Source of the DNA: Mycolicibacterium rhodesiae NBB3
GTDB lineage: Bacteria; Actinomycetota; Actinomycetes; Mycobacteriales; Mycobacteriaceae
Assembly (NCBI RefSeq): GCF_000230895.2
Contig: NC_016604.1
Location: 5,332,001 to 5,396,000 of the forward strand
DNA length: 64,000 nt
Direction of reading: 5' to 3'
Part shown: positions 52,474-60,680 of the stretch, one piece after another
How positions within the stretch are numbered: position 1 is the first letter of the stretch
Layout of the letters: each line of letters begins with the position of its first letter
The notes under the pieces: generated by a model
What the model was told of the DNA's origin: nothing
Database searches by the model: none
Seen by the model: the letters and a program-made list of their open reading frames with translations, nothing else
Position numbers and translations under genes: made by a program

Positions 52474-53112
52474 TCACGGTTGTCTGGACAACTCTCGGCG
52501 GCCGCGTTCGAAGAAGTCGGCGATGCGCTCTGCCAGATCGTCGACGTCGATGGTGTGGTCGAGCGGGTAGAGCGCTCCGAACGGCGCATTCCAGAACTCG
52601 CCCTTGGGCAACGCCCACGGGCCGACGTATGCGTAGGGCATCCGATGCTGTTCGTCGCCCGCGGAAACGCCGTAGTTGACCTCGTCCTCGGTCACCGCGA
52701 CGTCGAAGTGTTCGGGCCACAGCACCGGATGACATTCGGGCAGAAAGCTCTTCAAGGCATACCCGCCCGCGTAGTGGCTCCGGTTCACCCATTCGGCCGC
52801 TTCCGCGTCGAGCTGCAGATCGGTGTCGGGTGGCAGCGGATCGGCGATGGTGTACGCCCCCTCCGGTGGACCCGCGACGATGCCCGCTGCCTCGGCGACC
52901 AGACTCATCGGCCCCTCCAGCGCAACGGCATCGTTGGGCAGGACCAACTCGGTGCCACGCACCGCGACGGGAATGGTGACTGCGGCGAAGCCGTCGGGGC
53001 GCACGGCCAGCCGGACCGTCCCCGACGAGCGGTACTGCGGGCCGGCAATCAGACTTTCGGCCACCCCGCGCAGTTGGCGGCGGGTCCGGACATATTTCGC
53101 CTCGAAGCTCAC
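52474..53112 (-). CDS. Conserved hypothetical protein
   Basis: A 212-residue soluble protein with no recognised domain. It is beta-rich and acidic with a conserved-looking HRMPYAYVGPWALPKGEFWNAPFGAL segment (about 156-181) and ends in a basic helix (ERGRRELSRQP). No signal peptide. Start ATG 53112. Its gene lies between thioredoxin and a membrane protein, all on the same strand. Function unknown. Confidence 0.75.
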   Translation of the reverse strand: MSFEAKYVRTRRQLRGVAESLIAGPQYRSSGTVRLAVRPDGFAAVTIPVAVRGTELVLPNDAVALEGPMSLVAEAAGIVAGPPEGAYTIADPLPPDTDLQLDAEAAEWVNRSHYAGGYALKSFLPECHPVLWPEHFDVAVTEDEVNYGVSAGDEQHRMPYAYVGPWALPKGEFWNAPFGALYPLDHTIDVDDLAERIADFFERGRRELSRQP

Positions 53113-53142
53113 ACAGACTGGGTTACCAGATAACGCGAGGCG

Positions 53143-53718
53143 TTACAGAGCCTTTCGGGCCAATGCCGCGGCCTGGTCGGCATTGGCAAGTAGTCGGGTC
53201 TGGTACTTCGGCATCCAGAAGACTTCGGCCAGAAGGGCCACCAGATAGATCGCCGACGCTATGGCGTTGCCCCACGAACCGTACTGCCAGTCCCACACCG
53301 CAGTGCCGACCGCGACGACGAGGATGAAGATGAGCAGCCACCGTAGCCACCAGCCCGTCTCGGCGGCGGCGCGCAAACCGTCGCGGTAGTCGATGACCGG
53401 TTGGGACAGCCGAGCGTCGTCTGCGTCTGATGTCCCCGCCGGAGCGGCTCCGACCGCCTCACCGCGCCGAACCGCTCGCGCCACTGCTACCCGCTGCTCG
53501 CCGTTGAGGTCGCGGGCACCCGGCCAGTACCGCGCCATGCGGCGCGCCATCAGGACTCCGTACAACGTGCCGACGACGACGAACACGACCACACCGGACA
53601 GCCAGAAGCCCGAATCGAGCCAGGCCAACGCGCCGAGGCAGAGACCGACGACGGGGCCGATCGTCAGCGCCCGGACCGCGAACTCACCTCGCCATGCCGC
53701 CGCTGGGATGGTGACCAC
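53143..53718 (-). CDS. Four-helix membrane protein, function unknown
   Basis: A 191-residue protein with two hydrophobic segments near the N-terminus (about 17-34 and 36-55) and two more (about 123-143 and 148-166), a soluble loop between them (about 60-118), and a basic C-terminus (LANADQAAALARKAL). No family recognised. It starts with MVTIPAAAWRGEFAVRAL at ATG 53718. The next gene downstream begins 31 nt away. Confidence 0.72.
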   Translation of the reverse strand: MVTIPAAAWRGEFAVRALTIGPVVGLCLGALAWLDSGFWLSGVVVFVVVGTLYGVLMARRMARYWPGARDLNGEQRVAVARAVRRGEAVGAAPAGTSDADDARLSQPVIDYRDGLRAAAETGWWLRWLLIFILVVAVGTAVWDWQYGSWGNAIASAIYLVALLAEVFWMPKYQTRLLANADQAAALARKAL

Positions 53719-53745
53719 GCGACAAGTGTGAACGATGTCGACGGC

Positions 53746-55452
53746 TCACAGGTCCAACACCACGTCCTGACTCGGCTGGGCCGAACAAATCAGGGCGGAG
53801 CCCGCCCCGGGCAGCTCGAGGGGCGGCTGCCGGTAGCTGATGGCTCCGTCCACCAATGGCGTCACGCAGATATGACATACGCCGCTGCGGCAGGAGAATC
53901 GCGTCGGGACGTCGCAGGCCTCCGCGAGTTCGAGGATGCTGCCGTAGTCGTCAGACCAATTGACGGTGAGTCCGCTTCGGGCGAAGGACACGGTGGGCCC
54001 GGTGCCCGGCGGGCCGTCGGGCAGGTGCGGCGGCCGGGTGGCATCGTCGCTGATGCCGGGGTTGATCGGCGGTAGTGCGCCAAAAAGTTCGGAGTGCACG
54101 CGTGACTCGTCGATGTCGGCCCGCACCAGCGCGCTGCGCATATCCGTCATGAACGGATGCGGTCCGCAGAGGTAGGCGACCGCGTCTTGCGGCAGATCGA
54201 GCGCACCGATTGCCGACTCGTCGGGACGGCCGTTCTCGGCTGTATAGAACACGCGACGACGCGCTGCAGACAGTGAGTCGAGCAACTCGCCGACTTCCCC
54301 ACCGAAGGCCAGGCTTTGGGCGTCGCGCGTGACGTGCAGCCACCAGATGTCGCGCTCGCTGTGTTGTGCGGCTAGAGCGTGCAGCATCGCGAGCACGGGG
54401 GTGATGCCGATTCCCGCCGATACAAACACGACCGGAACCGGGTCGTCGCCGAGGTAGAAGTCACCGCGGGGGGCGGCGGCCTCGATCACGGTCCCGGTGT
54501 GCACGTTGGCGTGAATCCAGCTGCTCACCAGGCCCTGTTCTTCGCGCTTGACGCTGATCCGGTACCGCGTTGCCGCGCCGCCGCGCGAGATCGAATAGCT
54601 GCGCAGCGGTGCGGGATCGCCTGCCGGCACCCGAACCGTCAGATGCTGGCCGGGCCGTGGCGTCGGCAGTACCTCGCCGTCGATCGATTCCAGTTCGATC
54701 GACAGCACGGTCGGGCTTTCGCGGCGGGTCTCGGCAACACGTAACGGATGGAATCCGGTCCAGCCCGGTTCGACGCCGAGCTTCGGCGTGACGCCGGAAC
54801 GGTTTTCGCCGGCGGCGAGCAGTTCGGCGAAGGACTGCTGCCAGCCCGGGCTCAACGCCGCAACGTCCACCGCCTGACGGAGCATGCTGACATCGCGATC
54901 CGGTAGATACAGCAGCGCGTCGACATCAGCGACGCTCAGCTCGTGTCTGCCTCGTCGCGTCCGCACGATCTCGTCGCCGGCCGCGACGAGTCCTTCTGTG
55001 ATGACACGAAGGTAGAACCCCGGGCGATGATGGGCGACAAGGAGATTGGGCATATCGGGCTCGCCGAGGCGCATACCGACCCGGAAGCACGTCACCCGCG
55101 GTTGGCTGACTTCGAACTCGGCCTCGCCGATGCGGTACCGGTCCCCGATGCACACGTCGTCGTCGCTGAGACCGGTGATCGTGAAGTTCTCACCGAACAT
55201 GCCGGGCCGCAGGTCGTCGCGCCCGAGATGGCGCTGCCAATGGTCGTATGACTCGGTCTGATACACCATGACCGCGCGTTGTTCGCCGCCATGGCCGTTG
55301 AGGTCGCCCTGGCCGTCACCGTCGATGTTCAGCCGGCGCGCCATCACGGGGCCCAACACCGGGTTCTTGAATATGCCGGTGTGGACCGTCTTTCCATGCC
55401 ACTGGACGTCGGCGGGCATGCCGACGTTGACGGACACCAGCAGCGGCCTCAC
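53746..55452 (-). CDS. MOSC domain - flavodoxin reductase - [2Fe-2S] ferredoxin fusion protein
   Basis: A 568-residue modular protein. Residues 1-~160 form an MOSC/YiiM-type domain (DLNGHGGEQRAVMVYQTESYDHW; conserved Cys in QPRVTCFRVGMRLG). Then FAD/NAD(P)H reductase modules follow (RSYSISRGG near 282 for FAD; VSAGIGITPVLAMLHAL near 356 for NAD). The C-terminus is a plant-type ferredoxin with CRSGVCHIC (about 523-531) and a last ligand at SALICS. Resembles phthalate dioxygenase reductase-type proteins fused to MOSC; a molybdenum/N-hydroxylated-substrate redox role is plausible. Confidence 0.88.
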   Translation of the reverse strand: MRPLLVSVNVGMPADVQWHGKTVHTGIFKNPVLGPVMARRLNIDGDGQGDLNGHGGEQRAVMVYQTESYDHWQRHLGRDDLRPGMFGENFTITGLSDDDVCIGDRYRIGEAEFEVSQPRVTCFRVGMRLGEPDMPNLLVAHHRPGFYLRVITEGLVAAGDEIVRTRRGRHELSVADVDALLYLPDRDVSMLRQAVDVAALSPGWQQSFAELLAAGENRSGVTPKLGVEPGWTGFHPLRVAETRRESPTVLSIELESIDGEVLPTPRPGQHLTVRVPAGDPAPLRSYSISRGGAATRYRISVKREEQGLVSSWIHANVHTGTVIEAAAPRGDFYLGDDPVPVVFVSAGIGITPVLAMLHALAAQHSERDIWWLHVTRDAQSLAFGGEVGELLDSLSAARRRVFYTAENGRPDESAIGALDLPQDAVAYLCGPHPFMTDMRSALVRADIDESRVHSELFGALPPINPGISDDATRPPHLPDGPPGTGPTVSFARSGLTVNWSDDYGSILELAEACDVPTRFSCRSGVCHICVTPLVDGAISYRQPPLELPGAGSALICSAQPSQDVVLDL

Positions 55453-55521
55453 AGGTCATCTCTTATGCGCACCCAACCTCCGGCTCGATAGTGGCAGATC
55501 CGGGCGCTGCACACTAGGTGA

Positions 55522-56205
55522 GTGAACCCGGCTGTTCTCATCTTCGACGTCAACGAGACGCTGATCGACATCGAATCCCTGCGACCGCATCTCGAGCGGA
55601 TCCTCGGCGACGGCGACGTGCTGCGCGAATGGTTCAACCAGCTCGTCATGTACTCGATGACGACCACCATGTCCGGTGCCTATGTCGACTTCTTCACCCT
55701 CGGACAGGCCGTCCTGCGGATGGTCGGTGACACTCGTCAGGTCCAGGTCACCGACGGCGACCTCGATGAATTCGCACACGGCATGCGCACCATGCCTGCC
55801 CACCCCGATGTCGCCGACGGGCTCGCGCAGCTGCGGGCGCAGGGCCATCGCCTCGTCACCCTGACCAATTCACCGTCGAAGCCGGGTGTGCCGACACCGC
55901 TTGAGAACGCCGGTCTGGCCCAGCACTTCGACAAGCAGTTCAGCGTCGACACCTGGGGTGTCTTCAAACCGTCTCCGCAGCTGTATACGGGCGTCGCCGC
56001 AGACCTCGGCGTGACACCGTCGGCCTGCATGATGGTCGCCGCACACGTGTGGGACACCATCGGCGCGCAGTCGGTCGGGTTCCGCGGCGCGCTGATCACC
56101 CGCCCCGGTAATGCGCCCCTGCCCACTGACGCGCTGCCTCAACCGGACATCGTCGTCTCGGACACTCTGGAGTTGGCCGAGCGGCTTCTAACTTGGGATC
56201 GGTAG
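55522..56205 (+). CDS. Haloacid dehalogenase, type II-like
   Basis: A 227-residue HAD-superfamily hydrolase. Motif I DVNETLIDIESL (about 8-19) has the nucleophile Asp; motif II Thr is in LVTLTNSPSKPG (about 111-122); MMVAAHVWDTIGAQSVG (about 171-187) is the motif IV/Asp region of L-2-haloacid dehalogenases. The actual substrate could be a haloacid or a phosphate ester. GTG 55522; 69 nt divergent from the MOSC fusion gene, with TAGGTGAGTG near the start. Confidence 0.86.
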   Translation: MNPAVLIFDVNETLIDIESLRPHLERILGDGDVLREWFNQLVMYSMTTTMSGAYVDFFTLGQAVLRMVGDTRQVQVTDGDLDEFAHGMRTMPAHPDVADGLAQLRAQGHRLVTLTNSPSKPGVPTPLENAGLAQHFDKQFSVDTWGVFKPSPQLYTGVAADLGVTPSACMMVAAHVWDTIGAQSVGFRGALITRPGNAPLPTDALPQPDIVVSDTLELAERLLTWDR

Positions 56206-56278
56206 CGCCGAACCTTGGCTGTACTTCCTGCAACGACGCCGCCAACCGGCGCGGGGCAGAAACGACAGGACGCACGCA

Positions 56279-56626
56279 ATGTCAACGACACGGATTCTCG
56301 CGGGGGCGCTGGCCTCGGTCGGTCTCGCGGCAGCAGGCCTCGGCGTGGCCACGGGCACCGTTGTCGCCGGGCCATCGGTGCCACATCAATGGTGTCCGGG
56401 ACAGTCGATGTATCCGCCGTCCGGCCCTGGAGCCGTCTACGTGTGGGACATGAACGTGTGCCACACCTGGCAGTACGTGCGGATGGGGATGGGCAATGTG
56501 GCCACCACGAATCTCGACGGGTCTATCGACTACAGCCCAAGCAATGTCTTTGACGGCCCGGCAATCCCGCCGGGGTCGGCGTTCGAGTGCGGCACCGGCT
56601 TATTCGGCGGTTCCATCGTCTGCTGA
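56279..56626 (+). CDS. Small secreted cysteine-containing protein
   Basis: A 115-residue protein. Residues 1-30 are a signal peptide (RILAGALASVGLAAAGLGVATGTVVA). The mature part is Gly/Pro-rich with four cysteines (39, 61, 104, 115), the last being the C-terminal residue, suggesting two disulfides. Mycobacteria have similar small secreted proteins of unknown role. ATG 56279. No domain recognised. Confidence 0.7.
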   Translation: MSTTRILAGALASVGLAAAGLGVATGTVVAGPSVPHQWCPGQSMYPPSGPGAVYVWDMNVCHTWQYVRMGMGNVATTNLDGSIDYSPSNVFDGPAIPPGSAFECGTGLFGGSIVC

Positions 56627-56657
56627 TCGCCGACGGGACGGCCCGGACGGCAGGACC

Positions 56658-57005
56658 TCAGACCGTGAAGCCCAGTGCCCGTAGCTGTTCGCGGCCGTCC
56701 TCGGTGATCTTGTCCGGACCCCACGGCGGGTTCCAGACCCAGTTGATCTTGATCTCCTTGACGAGACCGCTGCCAACCAGTGCGGTGCGCGACTGATCCT
56801 CGATCACATCTGTCAAGGGGCACGCGGCCGACGTCAGCGTCATGTCGATCAACGCGACGTCGCCCTGCTCGCCCTTCTCGATGTTCAGGCCGTAGACGAG
56901 ACCGAGGTCGACGACGTTGATGCCGAGCTCCGGATCGACGACGTCGCGCATCGCCTCTTCGAGATCGGCGAGCATTTCCTCACTAGGCACTGCGGTGTCG
57001 CTCAT
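56658..57005 (-). CDS. sufT: SufT-type DUF59 (MIP18-like) protein
   Basis: A 115-residue MIP18/DUF59 protein: DVVDPELGINVVDLGLVYGL (about 22-41) and MTLTSAACPLTDVIEDQ (about 57-73) are the family blocks; the cysteine is in SAACPL. SufT-type proteins help Fe-S maturation of selected targets. Start ATG 57005 overlaps the upstream sufU 3' end by 23 nt. Last gene of the suf operon; homologue of Rv1466. Confidence 0.93.
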   Translation of the reverse strand: MSDTAVPSEEMLADLEEAMRDVVDPELGINVVDLGLVYGLNIEKGEQGDVALIDMTLTSAACPLTDVIEDQSRTALVGSGLVKEIKINWVWNPPWGPDKITEDGREQLRALGFTV

Positions 57006-57483
57006 TTGAAATCTCCTCATTCATTGGAGCCAACACTCCGCTTGATGCGCTCGCCTCCGCGAGCGCGGACTTGAAGGCCATCCAACCCAGCAACGCGCAT
57101 TTCACCCGCGCCGGGTACTTCGAGACGCCCGCGAACGCGATGCCGTCTCCGATCACATCTTCGTCACCCTCGATGGTGCCACGCGACGAAACCATCTCGG
57201 TGAACGCTGCGAGCGTCTTCAGCGCCGCACCGACGTCCTGCCCGATCACCTGATCGGTGAGCACCGATGTCGAGGCCTGGCTGATCGAGCAACCCTGCCC
57301 GTCGTATGAGATGTCGGTGACCCGCTCACCATCGTCTGACAGCGTCACGCGCAGCGTCACCTCGTCGCCGCACGTCGGATTCACCTGGTACGACTCCGCG
57401 TTGAACGGCTCGCGCAGCCCACGATGATGCGGGTGCTTGTAGTGATCGAGGATCACTTCCTGGTACATCTGCTCGAGTCTCAC
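56983..57483 (-). CDS. sufU: SUF scaffold/sulfur acceptor SufU
   Basis: A 166-residue IscU-fold protein of the SufU type. Zn/S ligands are visible: Cys in CGDEVTLRVTL (near residue 38), DGQGCSISQASTSVL (about 61-75) and YPARVKCALLGW (near 124). It accepts persulfide from SufS via a Zn site. GTG 57483 overlaps the sufS stop as GTGA. Homologue of Rv1465. Confidence 0.94.
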   Translation of the reverse strand: MRLEQMYQEVILDHYKHPHHRGLREPFNAESYQVNPTCGDEVTLRVTLSDDGERVTDISYDGQGCSISQASTSVLTDQVIGQDVGAALKTLAAFTEMVSSRGTIEGDEDVIGDGIAFAGVSKYPARVKCALLGWMAFKSALAEASASSGVLAPMNEEISNERHRSA

Positions 57484-58736
57484 GCGAAGAACTCCACCGC
57501 CCGCTTGACGCCGGCGATCAGCCGGTCGACCTCGTCATGGGTGTTGTAGACGGCAAATGACGCCCGTGCGGTCGCGGCGATCCCGAACCGACGATGCAGC
57601 GGCCACGCGCAGTGGTGTCCCACTCGCACGGCGATACCCTCGTCGTCGAGAACCTGGCCGACATCGTGGGCGTGCACACCGTCGACCACGAACGACACCG
57701 GCGAACCGCGGTTCTCGAGTGACGCCGGCCCGATGATGCGCACGCCGTCGATCGCCGACAACCCGTTGAGCGCTGCCGCCACCAGCTCGGCCTCGTGCGC
57801 CTCGACGGCGGGCATGCCGATCTCGGTCAGATACCTTGCGGCGGCGGCGAGTCCGACAACCTGGGATGTCATCGGTGTGCCTGCCTCGAACCGCTGCGGC
57901 GCAGGAGCATACGTGGCCTGCTCCATCGTCACCGTCTCGATCATCGATCCGCCGGTGATGAACGGCGGCAACTTACCGAGCACGTCGCGCCGGCCGTACA
58001 GGACGCCGATACCGTTGGGCCCCAGCATCTTGTGCCCGGAGAAGGCTGCGAAGTCGACGTCGAGTGCGTGGAAGTCAACCGGCTGGTGCGGTACCGACTG
58101 GCACGCGTCGAGCACGGTCAGCGCGCTGACCGCCTTGGCTCGCGCCACCAGCTCGCCCACCGGCGCTACTGCACCCGTGACATTCGAATGATGGCTGAAA
58201 GCAACAAGTTTCACGCGATCGTCGAGCTCGAGCGAATCCAGATCTATGCGGCCGGCTTCAGGCCCTTCGGAAATAACGCTGTACCACTTCAGGGTTGCGC
58301 CGGTGCGTCGTGCCAGTTCCTGCCACGGGATGAGGTTGGCGTGGTGCTCCAGTTCCGTGGTGACGATGACGTCGCCCGGGCCGATAGCCCTTGGGAATCG
58401 GTCGTCGCCGACGGCGTAGGACACCAGGTTGATGGCCTCGGTGGCGTTCTTGGTGAACACCAGCTCGTCGGTGTCGGCGCCGACGAAGGTGGCGATGTCG
58501 GCACGGCCCTGCTCATAGGCGTCGGTGGACTCCTCCATCAGCTGGTGCGCACCACGGTGCACCGCGCCGTTGGAGGTCGTCAGAAACTCCCGCTCGGCGT
58601 CCAGTACCTGCACCGGCCGCTGCGAGGTGGCACCGGAATCCAAGTACGCCAATTGATTTCCGCTTCGCATCACCCGCGCCAGGATCGGGAAGTCGGCCCG
58701 GACCCTGGTGAGGTCGATGGTTTTGGCGGCGGTCAA
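57480..58736 (-). CDS. sufS: Cysteine desulfurase SufS
   Basis: A 418-residue PLP enzyme mobilising sulfur from cysteine. The PLP lysine is in FSGHKMLGPNGIGVLYGR (about 232-249) and the active-site Cys in VRVGHHCAWPLHRRFG (about 368-383). Start is the TTG at 58736, 1 nt after the sufC stop, since no ATG/GTG fits; the encoded LTAAKTIDLTRVRADFPIL corresponds to the N-terminus of Rv1464. Type II desulfurase acting with SufU. Confidence 0.96.
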   Translation of the reverse strand: MTAAKTIDLTRVRADFPILARVMRSGNQLAYLDSGATSQRPVQVLDAEREFLTTSNGAVHRGAHQLMEESTDAYEQGRADIATFVGADTDELVFTKNATEAINLVSYAVGDDRFPRAIGPGDVIVTTELEHHANLIPWQELARRTGATLKWYSVISEGPEAGRIDLDSLELDDRVKLVAFSHHSNVTGAVAPVGELVARAKAVSALTVLDACQSVPHQPVDFHALDVDFAAFSGHKMLGPNGIGVLYGRRDVLGKLPPFITGGSMIETVTMEQATYAPAPQRFEAGTPMTSQVVGLAAAARYLTEIGMPAVEAHEAELVAAALNGLSAIDGVRIIGPASLENRGSPVSFVVDGVHAHDVGQVLDDEGIAVRVGHHCAWPLHRRFGIAATARASFAVYNTHDEVDRLIAGVKRAVEFFA

Positions 58737-58737
58737 C

Positions 58738-59505
58738 TCAGGCTCCGACCGCCTGCGTGAAGCGCTCGTAACCGTTGGCGTCGAGTTCGTCGGCCAGCTC
58801 AGGACCACCGGACTCGACGATGCGACCGCCGACGAACACGTGCACGAACTGCGGCTGGATGTAGCGCAGGATGCGGGTGTAGTGCGTGATGAGAAGCAGC
58901 CCGCCATCGGCGGCCTCGGCGTAACGGTTGACGCCCTCGCTGACGACCCTCAGCGCGTCGACGTCCAGACCGGAGTCGGTCTCGTCGAGGATCGCGATCT
59001 TGGGCTTGAGCAGTTCGAGCTGCAGAATCTCGTGACGCTTCTTCTCGCCGCCGGAGAAGCCCTCGTTGACACTGCGTTCAGAGAACGACGGGTCGATGTC
59101 GAGGCCTTCCATCGCGCCCTTGACCTCTTTGACCCAGTGCCGCAGCTTGGGTGCCTCACCACGCACGGCGGTGGCGGCGGTGCGAAGGAAGTTCGACATC
59201 GACACGCCGGGGACCTCTACGGGGTACTGCATGGCGAGAAACAGGCCGGCGCGGGCGCGTTCGTCGATGCTCATCTCCAGTACGTCCTGGCCGTCCAGCG
59301 TGATCGAGCCGGAGGTCACCGTGTACTTCGGATGACCCGCGACGGCGTAGGACAGCGTCGACTTCCCGGACCCGTTGGGGCCCATCAAGGCGTGCGTCTC
59401 CCCTGAATTCACGGTGAGCGTCACGCCCTTGAGGATCGGGATGTCGGTCCCGTCTTCCTTGGAGACGACGCTGACGTGCAGGTCCTTGATTTCCAATGTG
59501 GTCAT
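58738..59505 (-). CDS. sufC: SUF complex ATPase SufC
   Basis: A 255-residue ABC-type ATPase of the SufBCD scaffold. Walker A GPNGSGKSTLSYA (about 43-55), signature FSGGEKKRHEILQ (about 151-163), Walker B IAILDETDSGLD (about 171-182), and H-loop LLITHYTRIL. Start overlaps the sufD stop by 4 nt (ATGA). Energises cluster assembly with SufB and SufD. Confidence 0.97.
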   Translation of the reverse strand: MTTLEIKDLHVSVVSKEDGTDIPILKGVTLTVNSGETHALMGPNGSGKSTLSYAVAGHPKYTVTSGSITLDGQDVLEMSIDERARAGLFLAMQYPVEVPGVSMSNFLRTAATAVRGEAPKLRHWVKEVKGAMEGLDIDPSFSERSVNEGFSGGEKKRHEILQLELLKPKIAILDETDSGLDVDALRVVSEGVNRYAEAADGGLLLITHYTRILRYIQPQFVHVFVGGRIVESGGPELADELDANGYERFTQAVGA

Positions 59506-60680
59506 GAGGTGGCTGTCCTCGATTCCGTGATCTCTAGTTCGTGTTCGATGGCCTCGGTGAGGCGTTCGCGCACTGCGGGGACGGCGATCTTCTGAATGAG
59601 CTCGCCGAAGAAGCCCCGGACGACAAGACGCCTGGCCTGGTCTTCGGGGATACCGCGTGCCTGAAGGTAAAACAGTTGCTCATCGTCGAAACGTCCGGTG
59701 GCACTGGCGTGCCCGGCGCCGGCGATCTCGCCGGTCTCGATCTCCAGGTTGGGCACCGAGTCGGCTCGGGCGCCGTCGGTCAGCACCAGATTGCGGTTGG
59801 TCTCGAACGTGTCGGTGCCCGTCGCCGCGGCGCGGATCAGCACGTCGCCGACCCACACGGTGTGCGCGTCGGGCTTGGCCGAGTCCGGATCACCTTGCAA
59901 CGCACCCTTGTACGTGACATGCGAGCGGCAGTTCGGCTGCGCGTGGTCGACCAGCAGCCGGGATTCGAAGTGCTGCCCGTCGTCGGCGAAATACAGGCCG
60001 AGCAGCTCGGCGTCGCCGCCGGGCGCACAGAACCGCGTCCGCGCGGTGAGCCGAACCAGGTCACCGCCGAGCGTGACGGCCACGTGCCGCAGCACTGCGT
60101 CCTTGCCCAGGGTGGCGTGATGGCTGCTGACGTGCACCGCGTCGTCGGCCCAGTCCGCGATCGAGACGACGGTCAGCCGCGCAGCGTCCTCGACGACGAA
60201 TTCGATGTTGTCGGCGTACGTTCCGCTGCCGCTCTGATCGATGACGACAACGGCCTCACCGAGCTCGCCGACCCGCACCTGCAGATGGCCGTACGCGGTG
60301 GCACCCTTGCCCGGGCCGGTGATGCCGATTTCGATGGGCTGTTCGCAGACGACGTTCCTCGGGACGGTCACCAGAGTCGCGCTGTTGAACGACGAGAACG
60401 CTTGGGCGGCAACTCGATCAGCGGGGACGCCGCCCTGGCCGAGGCGCTCGTCGCCGCGGCGCACCGTTTCCACGCTGACGCCTGCGCATTCGGACACCTC
60501 GATACTCGCGGTGCCGGTGGCTACGGCGGTTCCGTCGTGCAGGCCGCGCAGGCGCTTGAGCGGGGTGAAGCGCCAGATCTCGTCGCGGCCGCCGGGCACC
60601 TCGAAAGCGTCGACGTCGAACGACGTGAACAACTCCCCTTTGTTGGCGCCCTCGACCGCATTGGTGAGGTTCTGAGTCAT
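59502..60680 (-). CDS. sufD: SUF scaffold protein SufD
   Basis: A 392-residue right-handed beta-helix protein, partner of SufB. DFELETGEIAGAGHASATGRFDDEQLFYLQARGIPEDQARRLVVRGFFGEL-type C-terminus (about 322-372, GHASATGRFD) is diagnostic, including the His of the SufB-SufD interface. The N-terminus (FTSFDVDAFEVPGGRDEIWRFTPLKRLRGL) is typical of actinobacterial SufD. Start abuts the sufB stop. Confidence 0.95.
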   Translation of the reverse strand: MTQNLTNAVEGANKGELFTSFDVDAFEVPGGRDEIWRFTPLKRLRGLHDGTAVATGTASIEVSECAGVSVETVRRGDERLGQGGVPADRVAAQAFSSFNSATLVTVPRNVVCEQPIEIGITGPGKGATAYGHLQVRVGELGEAVVVIDQSGSGTYADNIEFVVEDAARLTVVSIADWADDAVHVSSHHATLGKDAVLRHVAVTLGGDLVRLTARTRFCAPGGDAELLGLYFADDGQHFESRLLVDHAQPNCRSHVTYKGALQGDPDSAKPDAHTVWVGDVLIRAAATGTDTFETNRNLVLTDGARADSVPNLEIETGEIAGAGHASATGRFDDEQLFYLQARGIPEDQARRLVVRGFFGELIQKIAVPAVRERLTEAIEHELEITESRTATS

